Shown piece by piece: positions 1 through 4,753 of a DNA stretch of 5,177 bases. The translations under genes and the position numbers were made by a program. The notes below the pieces were generated by a model. It saw only the letters and a list, made by a program, of their open reading frames with translations, was not told the origin of the DNA and did no database searches. Where the stretch lies: the NCBI GenBank assembly GCA_026002045.1, contig BOAV01000135.1, positions 1 through 5,177 on the forward strand, in the 5' to 3' direction. Every line of letters begins with the position of its first letter. Position 1 is the stretch's first letter. Source of the DNA: Spirochaetia bacterium (GTDB taxonomy: Bacteria > Spirochaetota > Spirochaetia > Treponematales > Breznakiellaceae).

Positions 1-512
1 ATATGGGGTCCCTCAATATCGGGGACATTCTGGAACTGACCGGTGTTATCTACACCGCCCGGGACGCCGCCCACAAACGGATGGAAGCTGCCTGGAAAGA
101 AAAGCGGCCCCTCCCCATCGATCTTAAAAATTGTTTTTTATTTTACGCTGGCCCCTGTCCCGCCCGGCCCGGCCGCGCCGTGGGTTCCATCGCCCCCACC
201 ACCAGCATGAGGATGGACAGCTTTGTGGAAATGACCTTTGAACTGGGTATGCTGGGGATGATAGGCAAGGGCGACCGCTCCGGTTTTGTACCGGGCCTCT
301 GCAAAAAATACGGCGGGGTCTACCTCTTGAGCATCGGCGGCGCCTCCGCCCTCATCTCCAATCAGGTGAAAAAATGCGATGTGGTAGCCTGGGACGATCT
401 GGGCACCGAATCGATCAAGCGCCTTGAGGTGGAAAACCTGCGCCTCATCGTGGGCATTGATACCAGGGGAAATGTGTTTCAGGCACGGGAAATCGCGAAA
501 TATAAAAGATGA
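1..512 (+). CDS. Class I (Fe-S) fumarate hydratase/tartrate dehydratase, beta subunit, 5'-truncated by the window edge
   Basis: This reads as the beta (C-terminal, swivelling) subunit of an iron-sulfur hydro-lyase that interconverts fumarate and malate, or acts on tartrate, in the cytoplasm. Counting from the ATG at position 3, the family signatures are TARDAAHKRM near residues 18-27, YAGPCPARPGRAVGSIAPTT near 48-67 followed by MRMDSF, IGKGDRS near 87-93 and GGASALI near 112-118, then the conserved tail ending in GIDTRGN. The visible part is 169 residues. Family members usually carry roughly 10-20 more residues before the GDILELTG segment, and no ribosome site is visible, so the ATG at 3 is probably internal and the gene starts outside the window. 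The alpha subunit, which would hold the [4Fe-4S] cluster, is expected upstream and is not seen. Fumarate versus tartrate as substrate cannot be decided here. The gene converges on the metal-regulator gene and ends in TGA at 510-512. Confidence 0.9.
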   Translation, partial: MGSLNIGDILELTGVIYTARDAAHKRMEAAWKEKRPLPIDLKNCFLFYAGPCPARPGRAVGSIAPTTSMRMDSFVEMTFELGMLGMIGKGDRSGFVPGLCKKYGGVYLLSIGGASALISNQVKKCDVVAWDDLGTESIKRLEVENLRLIVGIDTRGNVFQAREIAKYKR

Positions 513-520
513 AGAAGGGA

Positions 521-608
521 TCCACGGATTACGCGGAGAGGAACACGGATTACTCTTTTTTGCTCCTACTTAATCTGTGTAATTTCTTAAATCCGTGTAA
601 TCCGCGGA
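521..608. repeat. Long imperfect inverted repeat in the convergent intergenic region, possible terminator
   Basis: Positions 521-537 (TCCACGGATTACGCGGA) match the reverse complement of 592-608 at 15 of 17 positions. Inside this, ACACGGATTA at 543-552 pairs with TAATCTGTGT at 571-580, with one G-U pair. The loop is about 18 nt. The hairpin lies between the 3' ends of two convergent genes. On the plus strand it is followed by a T-rich run (611-623, inside the regulator's lysine-rich 3' end), so it could terminate the fumarase transcript. The minus-strand side has no clear T tract. It shares sequence units with the dyad at 1053-1097, suggesting a dispersed intergenic repeat family. Confidence 0.7.
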
Positions 609-613
609 CTTTC

Positions 614-979
614 TTATTTTTTCTTTGCCTTGACCAATGCTTTCATTTTTTTGAGGGTTTCTTCGGAAAGGAGGTGTTCCATCTTGCAGGCGTCCTTTTC
701 CGCGGTTTCGGCGCTGACCCCCACCACATCTTGTAAAAAATCGGTCAAAAAGCTGTGCCGATCCCGGATTTCGGCGGCTTGGGCTGCCCCTTCCGAGGTA
801 AGGCGCACCGTCCGGTACCGTTCGTGCTTAATCAATCCCTGTTCTTCCAGCGTCTTGAGGGCGGTAAGCACCGAAGGCTTGCTCACCTCCAGCCGGGAGG
901 CGATATCCGTTACCCGGACTTCGCCATCATCGGAGAGGAAACTAACCATTTCAAGATAATCTTCCAGGGACTGGGTCAT
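614..979 (-). CDS. DtxR/MntR-family metal-dependent transcriptional regulator
   Basis: A 121-residue DNA-binding repressor of the DtxR/MntR family, which controls metal uptake genes in response to Fe(II) or Mn(II). The N-terminal winged helix-turn-helix spans about residues 5-65 (VTDIASRLEVSKPSVLTALKTL is the HTH, RYRTVRLTSEG the wing). A helical dimerisation and metal-binding domain follows (about 70-115). There is no C-terminal SH3-like or FeoA domain, so the size is MntR-like. By alignment from memory with MntR and DtxR, the primary-site residues are Asp7, Glu10, His75, Cys98, Glu101 and His102. Asp7 is MntR-like and Cys98 (CKMEH) is DtxR-like. The DtxR ancillary-site residues look replaced (Thr79, Glu94). 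The protein ends in a lysine-rich tail. No Shine-Dalgarno sequence precedes the ATG, and a promoter candidate lies almost directly against it. The regulated metal and target genes are not evident; no transporter is in the window. Confidence 0.88.
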   Translation of the reverse strand: MTQSLEDYLEMVSFLSDDGEVRVTDIASRLEVSKPSVLTALKTLEEQGLIKHERYRTVRLTSEGAAQAAEIRDRHSFLTDFLQDVVGVSAETAEKDACKMEHLLSEETLKKMKALVKAKKK

Positions 980-988
980 AATCTATTT

Positions 989-1017
989 ATTTTGGGGCAA
1001 ATTGGGTGAAAAGTCAA
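989..1017 (-). promoter_or_regulatory. Candidate promoter for the DtxR/MntR-type regulator
   Basis: Read on the minus strand, a -35 TTGACT (1012-1017, 5 of 6 to consensus) is separated by 17 bp from CAAAAT (989-994, 4 of 6). The implied transcript start is near position 982, only a few bases before the ATG at 979, leaving almost no leader and no Shine-Dalgarno sequence. The -10 match is modest, so this is a prediction. No obvious palindromic metal-regulator operator was seen here. Confidence 0.4.
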
Positions 1018-1052
1018 CGAAAACTAAAGAGGCCAAGAATTTATCCACGGAT

Positions 1053-1097
1053 TCCACAGATTAACACGGAAAATTATGCTCCGTGTTAATCTGCGGA
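1053..1097. repeat. Inverted repeat just downstream of the RRM gene, possible terminator or mRNA 3'-end structure
   Basis: TCCACAGATTAACACGGA (1053-1070) pairs with TCCGTGTTAATCTGCGGA (1080-1097) at 17 of 18 positions around a 9-nt loop. A further partial unit, TCCACGGAT, abuts at 1044-1052. The hairpin begins four bases after the stop of the RRM gene, which has two adjacent TAG codons. No T run follows on the minus strand, so it is not a classic intrinsic terminator. A role as a 3' stabiliser or a REP-like repeat is equally possible. Its units match those in the 521-608 repeat. Confidence 0.75.
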
Positions 1098-1101
1098 CCT
1101 A

Positions 1102-1371
1102 CTACCAGCGGCTCTCGCGGCGGGGTTTGTCCATCGCCTCGTTCACCTTGATGGCCCGGCCGTCAAGCTCCACGCCGTTGGTGGCGCTGATCGCAGCCTG
1201 AGCTTCCTGGTCGGTGCTCATTTCCACAAAGGCGAAGCCCTTGGAGTTGCCCGTATCCCGGTCGGTGATGATTTTGACAGATTCCACCGTGCCGTGTTGG
1301 GCGAAGAGATTGCGGAGGTTGTCTTCGTAGGTATTGTAGGAAAGATTTCCTACATATAATTTTTTAGCCAT
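1102..1371 (-). CDS. Single-RRM RNA-binding protein (bacterial Rbp type)
   Basis: An 89-residue protein made of one RNA recognition motif. RNP2 is KLYVGNL (residues 4-10) and RNP1 is KGFAFVEM (44-51). These carry the aromatic residues Tyr6, Phe46 and Phe48 that normally stack on RNA bases. The fold is completed by the typical ending ELDGRAIKVNEA (68-79), followed by a short basic tail (PRRESRW) instead of the glycine-rich tail of some relatives. Bacterial proteins of this type bind single-stranded RNA in the cytoplasm, and some are cold-induced; the target here is unknown. The ATG has a good ribosome site, AAAGGAAG at 1376-1383, with AGGA about 6 nt upstream. A long, hairpin-rich leader and a possible overlapping upstream ORF precede it. 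A strong dyad repeat follows the stop. Confidence 0.93.
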   Translation of the reverse strand: MAKKLYVGNLSYNTYEDNLRNLFAQHGTVESVKIITDRDTGNSKGFAFVEMSTDQEAQAAISATNGVELDGRAIKVNEAMDKPRRESRW

Positions 1372-1480
1372 AAGGCTTCCTTTGCCCGGTTTCCGGGACT
1401 TTTGTAGTCCGCCTATCCATGACAGGCGATAACCTGCATAAAGGTTTCCCCTTACACAGATCCAAGTTGGGACGGGACAT
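1364..1480 (-). CDS. Possible 38-residue upstream ORF/leader peptide overlapping the RRM gene start
   Basis: On the minus strand an ATG at 1478-1480 opens a 38-codon frame ending in TAA at 1364-1366. The last codons overlap the RRM start: the shared bases ATGGCTAA hold the RRM start codon and this frame's stop. An AAAGGA Shine-Dalgarno-like site lies at 1490-1495, 9 nt before the ATG. The predicted peptide starts MSRPNLDLCK and ends GQRKPYG; it is basic, with two cysteines, no membrane segment and no recognised domain. The arrangement would suit translational coupling to the RRM gene. Against it: the frame is short, uses some rare-looking codons (AGG, TTA), and the same bases form several hairpins, so the stretch may simply be a structured leader. 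I do not recognise the peptide. Confidence 0.35.
   Translation of the reverse strand: MSRPNLDLCKGKPLCRLSPVMDRRTTKVPETGQRKPYG
1385..1428 (-). promoter_or_regulatory. Tandem small hairpins immediately upstream of the RRM ribosome site
   Basis: Three short perfect stems lie in a row just before the Shine-Dalgarno site: CGCCT/AGGCG (1410-1414 with 1424-1428, 9-nt loop), GGACT/AGTCC (1396-1400 with 1406-1410, 5-nt loop) and CCCGG/CCGGG (1385-1389 with 1393-1397, 3-nt loop). The last two share bases 1396-1397, so they compete or shift. Such a leader could modulate translation of the RRM gene. It matches no riboswitch class that I recognise. Confidence 0.4.
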
Positions 1481-1565
1481 TTAGGATTTTCCTTTCATGA
1501 TCGCAAATAAGATAATCCGGGTATTTTGTAATTTAACTGAAGAACAGTATCTTAAAATATCAGAA

Positions 1566-1583
1566 TTCTAAATGTATTTAGAA
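1566..1583. repeat. Perfect 18-bp dyad (8-bp arms, 2-bp centre), operator-like
   Basis: TTCTAAAT-GT-ATTTAGAA is perfectly self-complementary apart from its central two bases. It lies in AT-rich DNA upstream of the RRM gene, about 50-60 bp downstream of the promoter candidate at 1628-1654. The short centre makes it look more like a binding site for a dimeric protein than an RNA hairpin, although a stem with a tetraloop is possible. The cognate regulator is unknown. Confidence 0.4.
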
Positions 1584-1627
1584 AAGATAATGGTAATGTC
1601 TGGGAGCTTCCAACTCTTGAAAATAAG

Positions 1628-1654
1628 ATTAAACCATAATGAATAAAATGTCAA
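1628..1654 (-). promoter_or_regulatory. Candidate promoter for the RRM gene
   Basis: On the minus strand a perfect -35 TTGACA lies at 1649-1654. The best -10, TTTAAT (1628-1633, 5 of 6), is 15 bp away, slightly short; the 17-bp position reads TAATCT. If used, the transcript would start near 1620 and have a leader of about 250 nt before the RRM ATG, long for a housekeeping gene and reminiscent of leaders of cold-regulated mRNAs. No better promoter was found closer to the gene. Confidence 0.4.
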
Positions 1655-1663
1655 GTCATTTTT

Positions 1664-1681
1664 ATGACAAATTCATGACAA
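1664..1681. promoter_or_regulatory. Phased direct repeats upstream of the RRM promoter, possible activator site
   Basis: ATGACAA occurs at 1664-1670 and again at 1675-1681, exactly 11 bp apart (about one helical turn). Both lie just upstream of the -35 element of the minus-strand promoter candidate. The second copy is part of the palindrome GACAATTGTC (1677-1686), and an inverted GTCAT at 1655-1659 faces the first. The arrangement resembles a regulator binding site, but the sequence is AT-rich and short, so chance is possible. Confidence 0.3.
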
Positions 1682-1698
1682 TTGTCCATAAAAATTTT

Positions 1699-3750
1699 TT
1701 ATCCGCCGAATTTTTCCTTCATCAGGGCAAAGAAGTCCTCCGCGCGCTCTTCGGTTTCTTCTGCCTTTTCCGGCTCGTGGTATTCGATGAGGTGATTGGG
1801 GATCTCCGCCAGGAAGGGGGAGGGGAGGCAGTCGATGGTGTTTTGCAGGCGCCGGCGCTTGAGGCAGCTGGTGACGTAGAGCTTGTCCCGCGCCCGGGTG
1901 ATGGCCACGTAAAAAAGCCGCCGTTCCTCTTCGATGTTGCCGTCCCCTTCTTCCAGGCTGCGGGCGTGGGGGATGATGCCGTCCTCCGCCCCGGCGATAA
2001 AGACCACCGGGAACTCAAGGCCCTTGGATGCGTGGATGGTCATGAGGTTCACCTTGCCCTTGTTGGCGTCGTCCTCGCCGTCGTCACGGGTGATAAGGCT
2101 GATGCGGTTAAGGTAGGGGTAGAGGGTGGGGTCCAGGTTGTCCGGGTCCTTTTCCCAGCGTTCGATGGTTTCGATGAGGTAGCCGATGTTGCCGAATTTC
2201 CAGCGGGCAATCTTTTCGTTTTTGCTGTATTCGGTGACCAGATAACTCCAGTAGTCGATGGTGTCCACCAGACCCTTCACCTTTTGGGAGAGGCCCCGCT
2301 TCCCCAGAATTTCTTCCCGGAAATTTTCGATAAGGGTGATAAAACTGTGCAGTTCCCCGGCGCTATTGTCCATGGACGGATCGTGGAAAAGGTTTTCCTG
2401 CCCGTGTTCCCGCAGATAACGCAGCTTTTCCAGGGCGTCCCAGAGGCTGGAGTGGTTCTTTTTTGCGATTTCCGAAAGCGTTGCAATCGTGTTTTTGCCG
2501 ATCCCCCGCCGGGGGGTGTTGAGGATGCGCAGCAGGTTCACATCGTCATCGGGGTTGGCGATGACCCGCAGGTAGGAGAGGATGTCCTTGATCTCCTTCC
2601 GCTGAAAAAAGCTGGTCCCCCCGGACACCCGGTAGGGGATGTTTTCCGCAAGAAAGGCTTCTTCGATGCCGGCGGTCTGGGAGTTGGTCCGGATCAGCAC
2701 CCCAAAATCATCGTAGTTGAGTTTTTCATCAAAGCGGATCTTCTTTATCTGGGCGGCGATAAAGTCCGCCTCATCACTTTCGTTCTGGGGATGGTAGAGC
2801 TCGATGGGCTTGCCCCCGGTGTTCCCGGACCAGAGGGTTTTTTCCTTGCGGTTGGTGTTGTTGGAAATAACCCCGTTTGCCGCTTCCAGAATGGTGGTGG
2901 TGGAACGGTAATTCTGTTCCAGTTTGATTTCCTCGGTACCGGGGAAGTCCTCTTCAAAAAGGGCGATGTTTTCGTAGCTGGCCCCCCGCCAGGAATAGAT
3001 GGACTGGTCGTCGTCACCTACCACGCAGACATTGTGTTTGCGTTCTGCGGTGGCTTCCCCGGCCAAAAGTTTCATCAGCCGGTACTGGATAAGACTGGTG
3101 TCCTGAAATTCGTCCACCATGATGTAGCGGTAGCGGCGGCGGTACTTTTCCAGGACCTCGGGGAATTCTTCAAAGAGTTTGATGGGCAGGCCCAAAAGGT
3201 CGTCAAAGTCCAGGGCGTTAAAAATCTTGAGGCTCTGCTGGTATTCGTCATAGACCGGCTCCCAGGCGCTGTCCGCCCCATCCCCCCACCGATAGCGGCC
3301 GATTTTGACATTGGAAAAAAGCTGGCCCAGACTGTAGAGGTCCACCCCTTCGGTGGAGATGCGACATTCCCGCAGGCTCTCCTTGACGAGCTCGTTCCGG
3401 TCGGTTTCATCATAGATTGAAAAGTTTTTCCGGTAGCCCAAGGCTTCGATTTCACCCCGGAGGATTTTTACCCCAAATGCGTGAAAGGTACTCACCGTAA
3501 GGTTTTGCAGTTTTTTGCCCGTAAGCTCCTTGACCCGGCTTTCCATTTCACGGGCAGCCTTGTTGGTAAAGGTCAGGGCCAAAATGGCGGACTGGGGAAT
3601 TCCCGTTTCCAGCATGTGGGCGATCCGGTAGGTGATCACCCGTGTTTTCCCGGACCCCGCCCCGGCAATGATCAGCACCGGCCCTTCGATGGCGGTTACC
3701 GCCCGGAGCTGGGGGCCGTTGAGTTCTTCTTCAAAGTTTAGTTTTGACAT
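1699..3750 (-). CDS. rep: Superfamily 1A 3'-5' DNA helicase, Rep/UvrD/PcrA family, Rep-like
   Basis: A complete 683-residue ATP-dependent helicase that moves 3' to 5' on single-stranded DNA, acting in replication restart or repair. All SF1A motifs are present: Q motif LNGPQ (10-14), Walker A AGAGSGKT (29-36), Ia LTFTNKAAREM (59-69), II VDEFQD (212-217), III GDDDQSIYSWRGA (245-257), IV EQNYRS (278-283), V MTIHASKGLEFP (570-581) and VI ERRLFYVAITRAR (609-621). The block VSGGTSFFQRKEIKDIL (375-391), the LRVIANPDDD stretch after it and the overall length resemble E. coli Rep more than UvrD or PcrA as I remember them. The long PcrA/UvrD C-terminal extension is absent; the tail is short and acidic. 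The family assignment is secure, the choice of Rep over PcrA less so. The ATG lacks a strong Shine-Dalgarno site. The gene lies 54 bp after the toxin-like kinase and may be partly co-transcribed with it. Confidence 0.95.
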   Translation of the reverse strand: MSKLNFEEELNGPQLRAVTAIEGPVLIIAGAGSGKTRVITYRIAHMLETGIPQSAILALTFTNKAAREMESRVKELTGKKLQNLTVSTFHAFGVKILRGEIEALGYRKNFSIYDETDRNELVKESLRECRISTEGVDLYSLGQLFSNVKIGRYRWGDGADSAWEPVYDEYQQSLKIFNALDFDDLLGLPIKLFEEFPEVLEKYRRRYRYIMVDEFQDTSLIQYRLMKLLAGEATAERKHNVCVVGDDDQSIYSWRGASYENIALFEEDFPGTEEIKLEQNYRSTTTILEAANGVISNNTNRKEKTLWSGNTGGKPIELYHPQNESDEADFIAAQIKKIRFDEKLNYDDFGVLIRTNSQTAGIEEAFLAENIPYRVSGGTSFFQRKEIKDILSYLRVIANPDDDVNLLRILNTPRRGIGKNTIATLSEIAKKNHSSLWDALEKLRYLREHGQENLFHDPSMDNSAGELHSFITLIENFREEILGKRGLSQKVKGLVDTIDYWSYLVTEYSKNEKIARWKFGNIGYLIETIERWEKDPDNLDPTLYPYLNRISLITRDDGEDDANKGKVNLMTIHASKGLEFPVVFIAGAEDGIIPHARSLEEGDGNIEEERRLFYVAITRARDKLYVTSCLKRRRLQNTIDCLPSPFLAEIPNHLIEYHEPEKAEETEERAEDFFALMKEKFGG

Positions 3751-3804
3751 GTTATTTTTTCTATCACCCCGGTGAATATTTTTTTAAATGCTTCCCCGGT
3801 ATTG

Positions 3805-4395
3805 TCATTCATTGTATAGCTCCCCTTCAACCAATCGCTGAATTTTTTCCCGGTTCCAGTATTGATTTTCCCGAAAGACCTGCTCCGAACCATTTTTGGC
3901 AAAAATTACTTCCGGTTCACCAGTATTGTCAATAATATAACATTCATCGCAAAAATTAAGCAGGTTTGGCACATTTGCCAGAGATTTATAATAACGGCTG
4001 CGGATTTTCTCTTCCGGCACGTCATGGCCTCCGTCCGCAACCCTGCTTTTAACCCGAAAAACATTGAGGGCCGGATCGGCAGTAAGGACATAGATAGTTT
4101 TTATGTAATAGCCTGCTTTCCTGGCCCGTTCCAACAACCTAATGTTCCGCCCGGTTGAAAGAACGGTCTCAAAAGTAAAATCCCGTTTTTCTTTTAAGCA
4201 CCATTCCCTGAGTTTTTCCGCTTCCCCGGCAGCGTCAAGATCGCTGCAAACCCGTTGTTTCTTGATTTCATCGGCATTTATATAGAGACCGGTGATTTCC
4301 TCATTTTGGGTTATCGTGCTTTTCCCGGAACCATTCGGCCCGGAAAAACAGAGAATTTTCGGCTTATTTCCCGATATGGTACTGCTTTTTTCCAT
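3805..4395 (-). CDS. Zeta-toxin-like P-loop kinase (predicted ABC-type ATPase, COG4185-like), putative toxin
   Basis: A 196-residue P-loop protein resembling the short zeta-toxin/COG4185 group. Zeta toxins are kinases; those studied phosphorylate UDP-N-acetylglucosamine and so poison cell-wall precursor supply, but this subgroup's substrate is uncertain. Walker A is GPNGSGKST (19-27, Lys25). INADEI (39-44) supplies Asp42, at the position expected for the catalytic aspartate. FTFETVLS (73-80) is the substrate-side motif. Arg114, Arg118 and GGHDVPEEKI (122-131), then RYYKSL, form the arginine-rich lid typical of the group, and IIDNT (154-158) ends the core. The key residues appear intact. The ATG overlaps the antitoxin's 3' end by 32 nt with only a weak GGAA upstream, suggesting translational coupling. 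The DNA looks more AT-rich than the flanking helicase and rdgB genes, hinting at acquisition. Toxicity is inferred from family and context. Confidence 0.8.
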   Translation of the reverse strand: MEKSSTISGNKPKILCFSGPNGSGKSTITQNEEITGLYINADEIKKQRVCSDLDAAGEAEKLREWCLKEKRDFTFETVLSTGRNIRLLERARKAGYYIKTIYVLTADPALNVFRVKSRVADGGHDVPEEKIRSRYYKSLANVPNLLNFCDECYIIDNTGEPEVIFAKNGSEQVFRENQYWNREKIQRLVEGELYNE

Positions 4396-4702
4396 TGGGC
4401 AATTCCAGATAGGGTTGTTTTTTTACCGGATCATAGCGGGCAACCGGAATCCCCTTTGCTTTCATTTCGCTAACCGCTTCCTGTACCGCGCTATTGGCGT
4501 TACTTTGAAGGGAATTCACTTTTTTGCTGATTTCAGAAGGGTTTTCCAGGGTCAGGGGAAAGGGGATTCCTTGCCGGGCAGCCACTTGGGTCAGATAAAT
4601 AGTAATCCCGGTGCTCATATTCAGCCCGAGTTTGTGGAAAACTTCATCGGCCTGATTTTTGATTTTTTCATCGATCCGAATGTTTAGCCTTGGTTCAACC
4701 AT
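4364..4702 (-). CDS. RelB/DinJ-like ribbon-helix-helix antitoxin
   Basis: A 112-residue protein with a RelB/DinJ-type N-terminus: strand LNIRI (6-10), helix DEKIKNQADEVFHKLGL, then MSTGITIYLTQVAARQGIPF (29-48), the usual dimeric DNA-binding fold. A helical linker and a C-terminal segment ending RYDPVKKQPYLELPNGKKQY (89-108) probably wrap the toxin. I chose the ATG at 4700-4702. The frame stays open to a TTG at 4753, directly after the rdgB stop, but those extra 17 residues are outside the domain and cover the promoter. With the promoter at 4709-4737 the transcript would begin at or next to this ATG. There is no Shine-Dalgarno sequence, consistent with a leaderless message. It overlaps the kinase gene by 32 nt, the usual antitoxin-first order. 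It probably neutralises the kinase and represses its own promoter. Confidence 0.82.
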   Translation of the reverse strand: MVEPRLNIRIDEKIKNQADEVFHKLGLNMSTGITIYLTQVAARQGIPFPLTLENPSEISKKVNSLQSNANSAVQEAVSEMKAKGIPVARYDPVKKQPYLELPNGKKQYHIGK

Positions 4703-4708
4703 ATTTAA

Positions 4709-4737
4709 AATATAAGCCATTGGGTAGCCATTGTCAA
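4709..4737 (-). promoter_or_regulatory. Near-consensus sigma-70-type promoter of the toxin-antitoxin pair
   Basis: On the minus strand, TTGACA (4732-4737, 6 of 6) and TATATT (4709-4714, 5 of 6) are spaced by exactly 17 bp. The predicted start of transcription, about 7 bp past the -10, falls at 4701-4703, that is, on the antitoxin ATG at 4702. It lies in the short gap between rdgB and the antitoxin, so the pair need not depend on rdgB transcription. Confidence 0.75.
4715..4733. promoter_or_regulatory. Putative operator: 8-bp direct repeat, 11-bp phase, filling the promoter spacer
   Basis: Read on the minus strand, CAATGGCT occurs twice (4726-4733 and 4715-4722), 11 bp from start to start, occupying nearly the whole spacer between -35 and -10. 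Ribbon-helix-helix antitoxins commonly bind short repeats of this kind over their own promoter, and occupancy here would block RNA polymerase. The antitoxin as ligand is an inference. Confidence 0.55.
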
Positions 4738-4753
4738 CACAAAGAATTCCCAA

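Larger units (their letters stand above)
1481..1698. other. AT-rich intergenic region upstream of the RRM gene
   Basis: No protein gene is supported here; the only open frames are short, and the frame running rightward from 1639 is a shadow of the helicase. The region is conspicuously AT-rich against its coding neighbours. It holds a promoter candidate at 1628-1654, two ATGACAA repeats 11 bp apart (1664-1670 and 1675-1681), a 10-bp palindrome GACAATTGTC (1677-1686) and a perfect 18-bp dyad at 1566-1583. No GC-rich terminator follows the helicase stop at 1699, only an AT-only palindrome around 1690-1699. Confidence 0.7.

Noticed and set aside
521..1097. The two palindromic repeats as a CRISPR array
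   Set aside because: There are only two unequal copies about 500 bp apart with a gene between them and no regular spacers.
1639..3420. A 593-codon open frame on the plus strand across the helicase gene
   Set aside because: It is antisense to a helicase with every SF1A motif intact. The predicted protein is repetitive in Gly/Val/Phe/Asp with no recognisable domain, as expected of a shadow frame in GC-biased codons.
3764..3775. TCACCCCGGTGA dyad followed by a T run on the plus strand
   Set aside because: No plus-strand gene ends here, the stem is very short with almost no loop, and on the minus strand no T tract follows; it is unlikely to be a terminator.
4703..4753. N-terminal extension of the antitoxin to the TTG at 4753
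   Set aside because: The extra residues lie outside the ribbon-helix-helix domain and would be encoded by the promoter and operator; the start is TTG with no ribosome site. The ATG at 4702 fits the domain boundary and the promoter.
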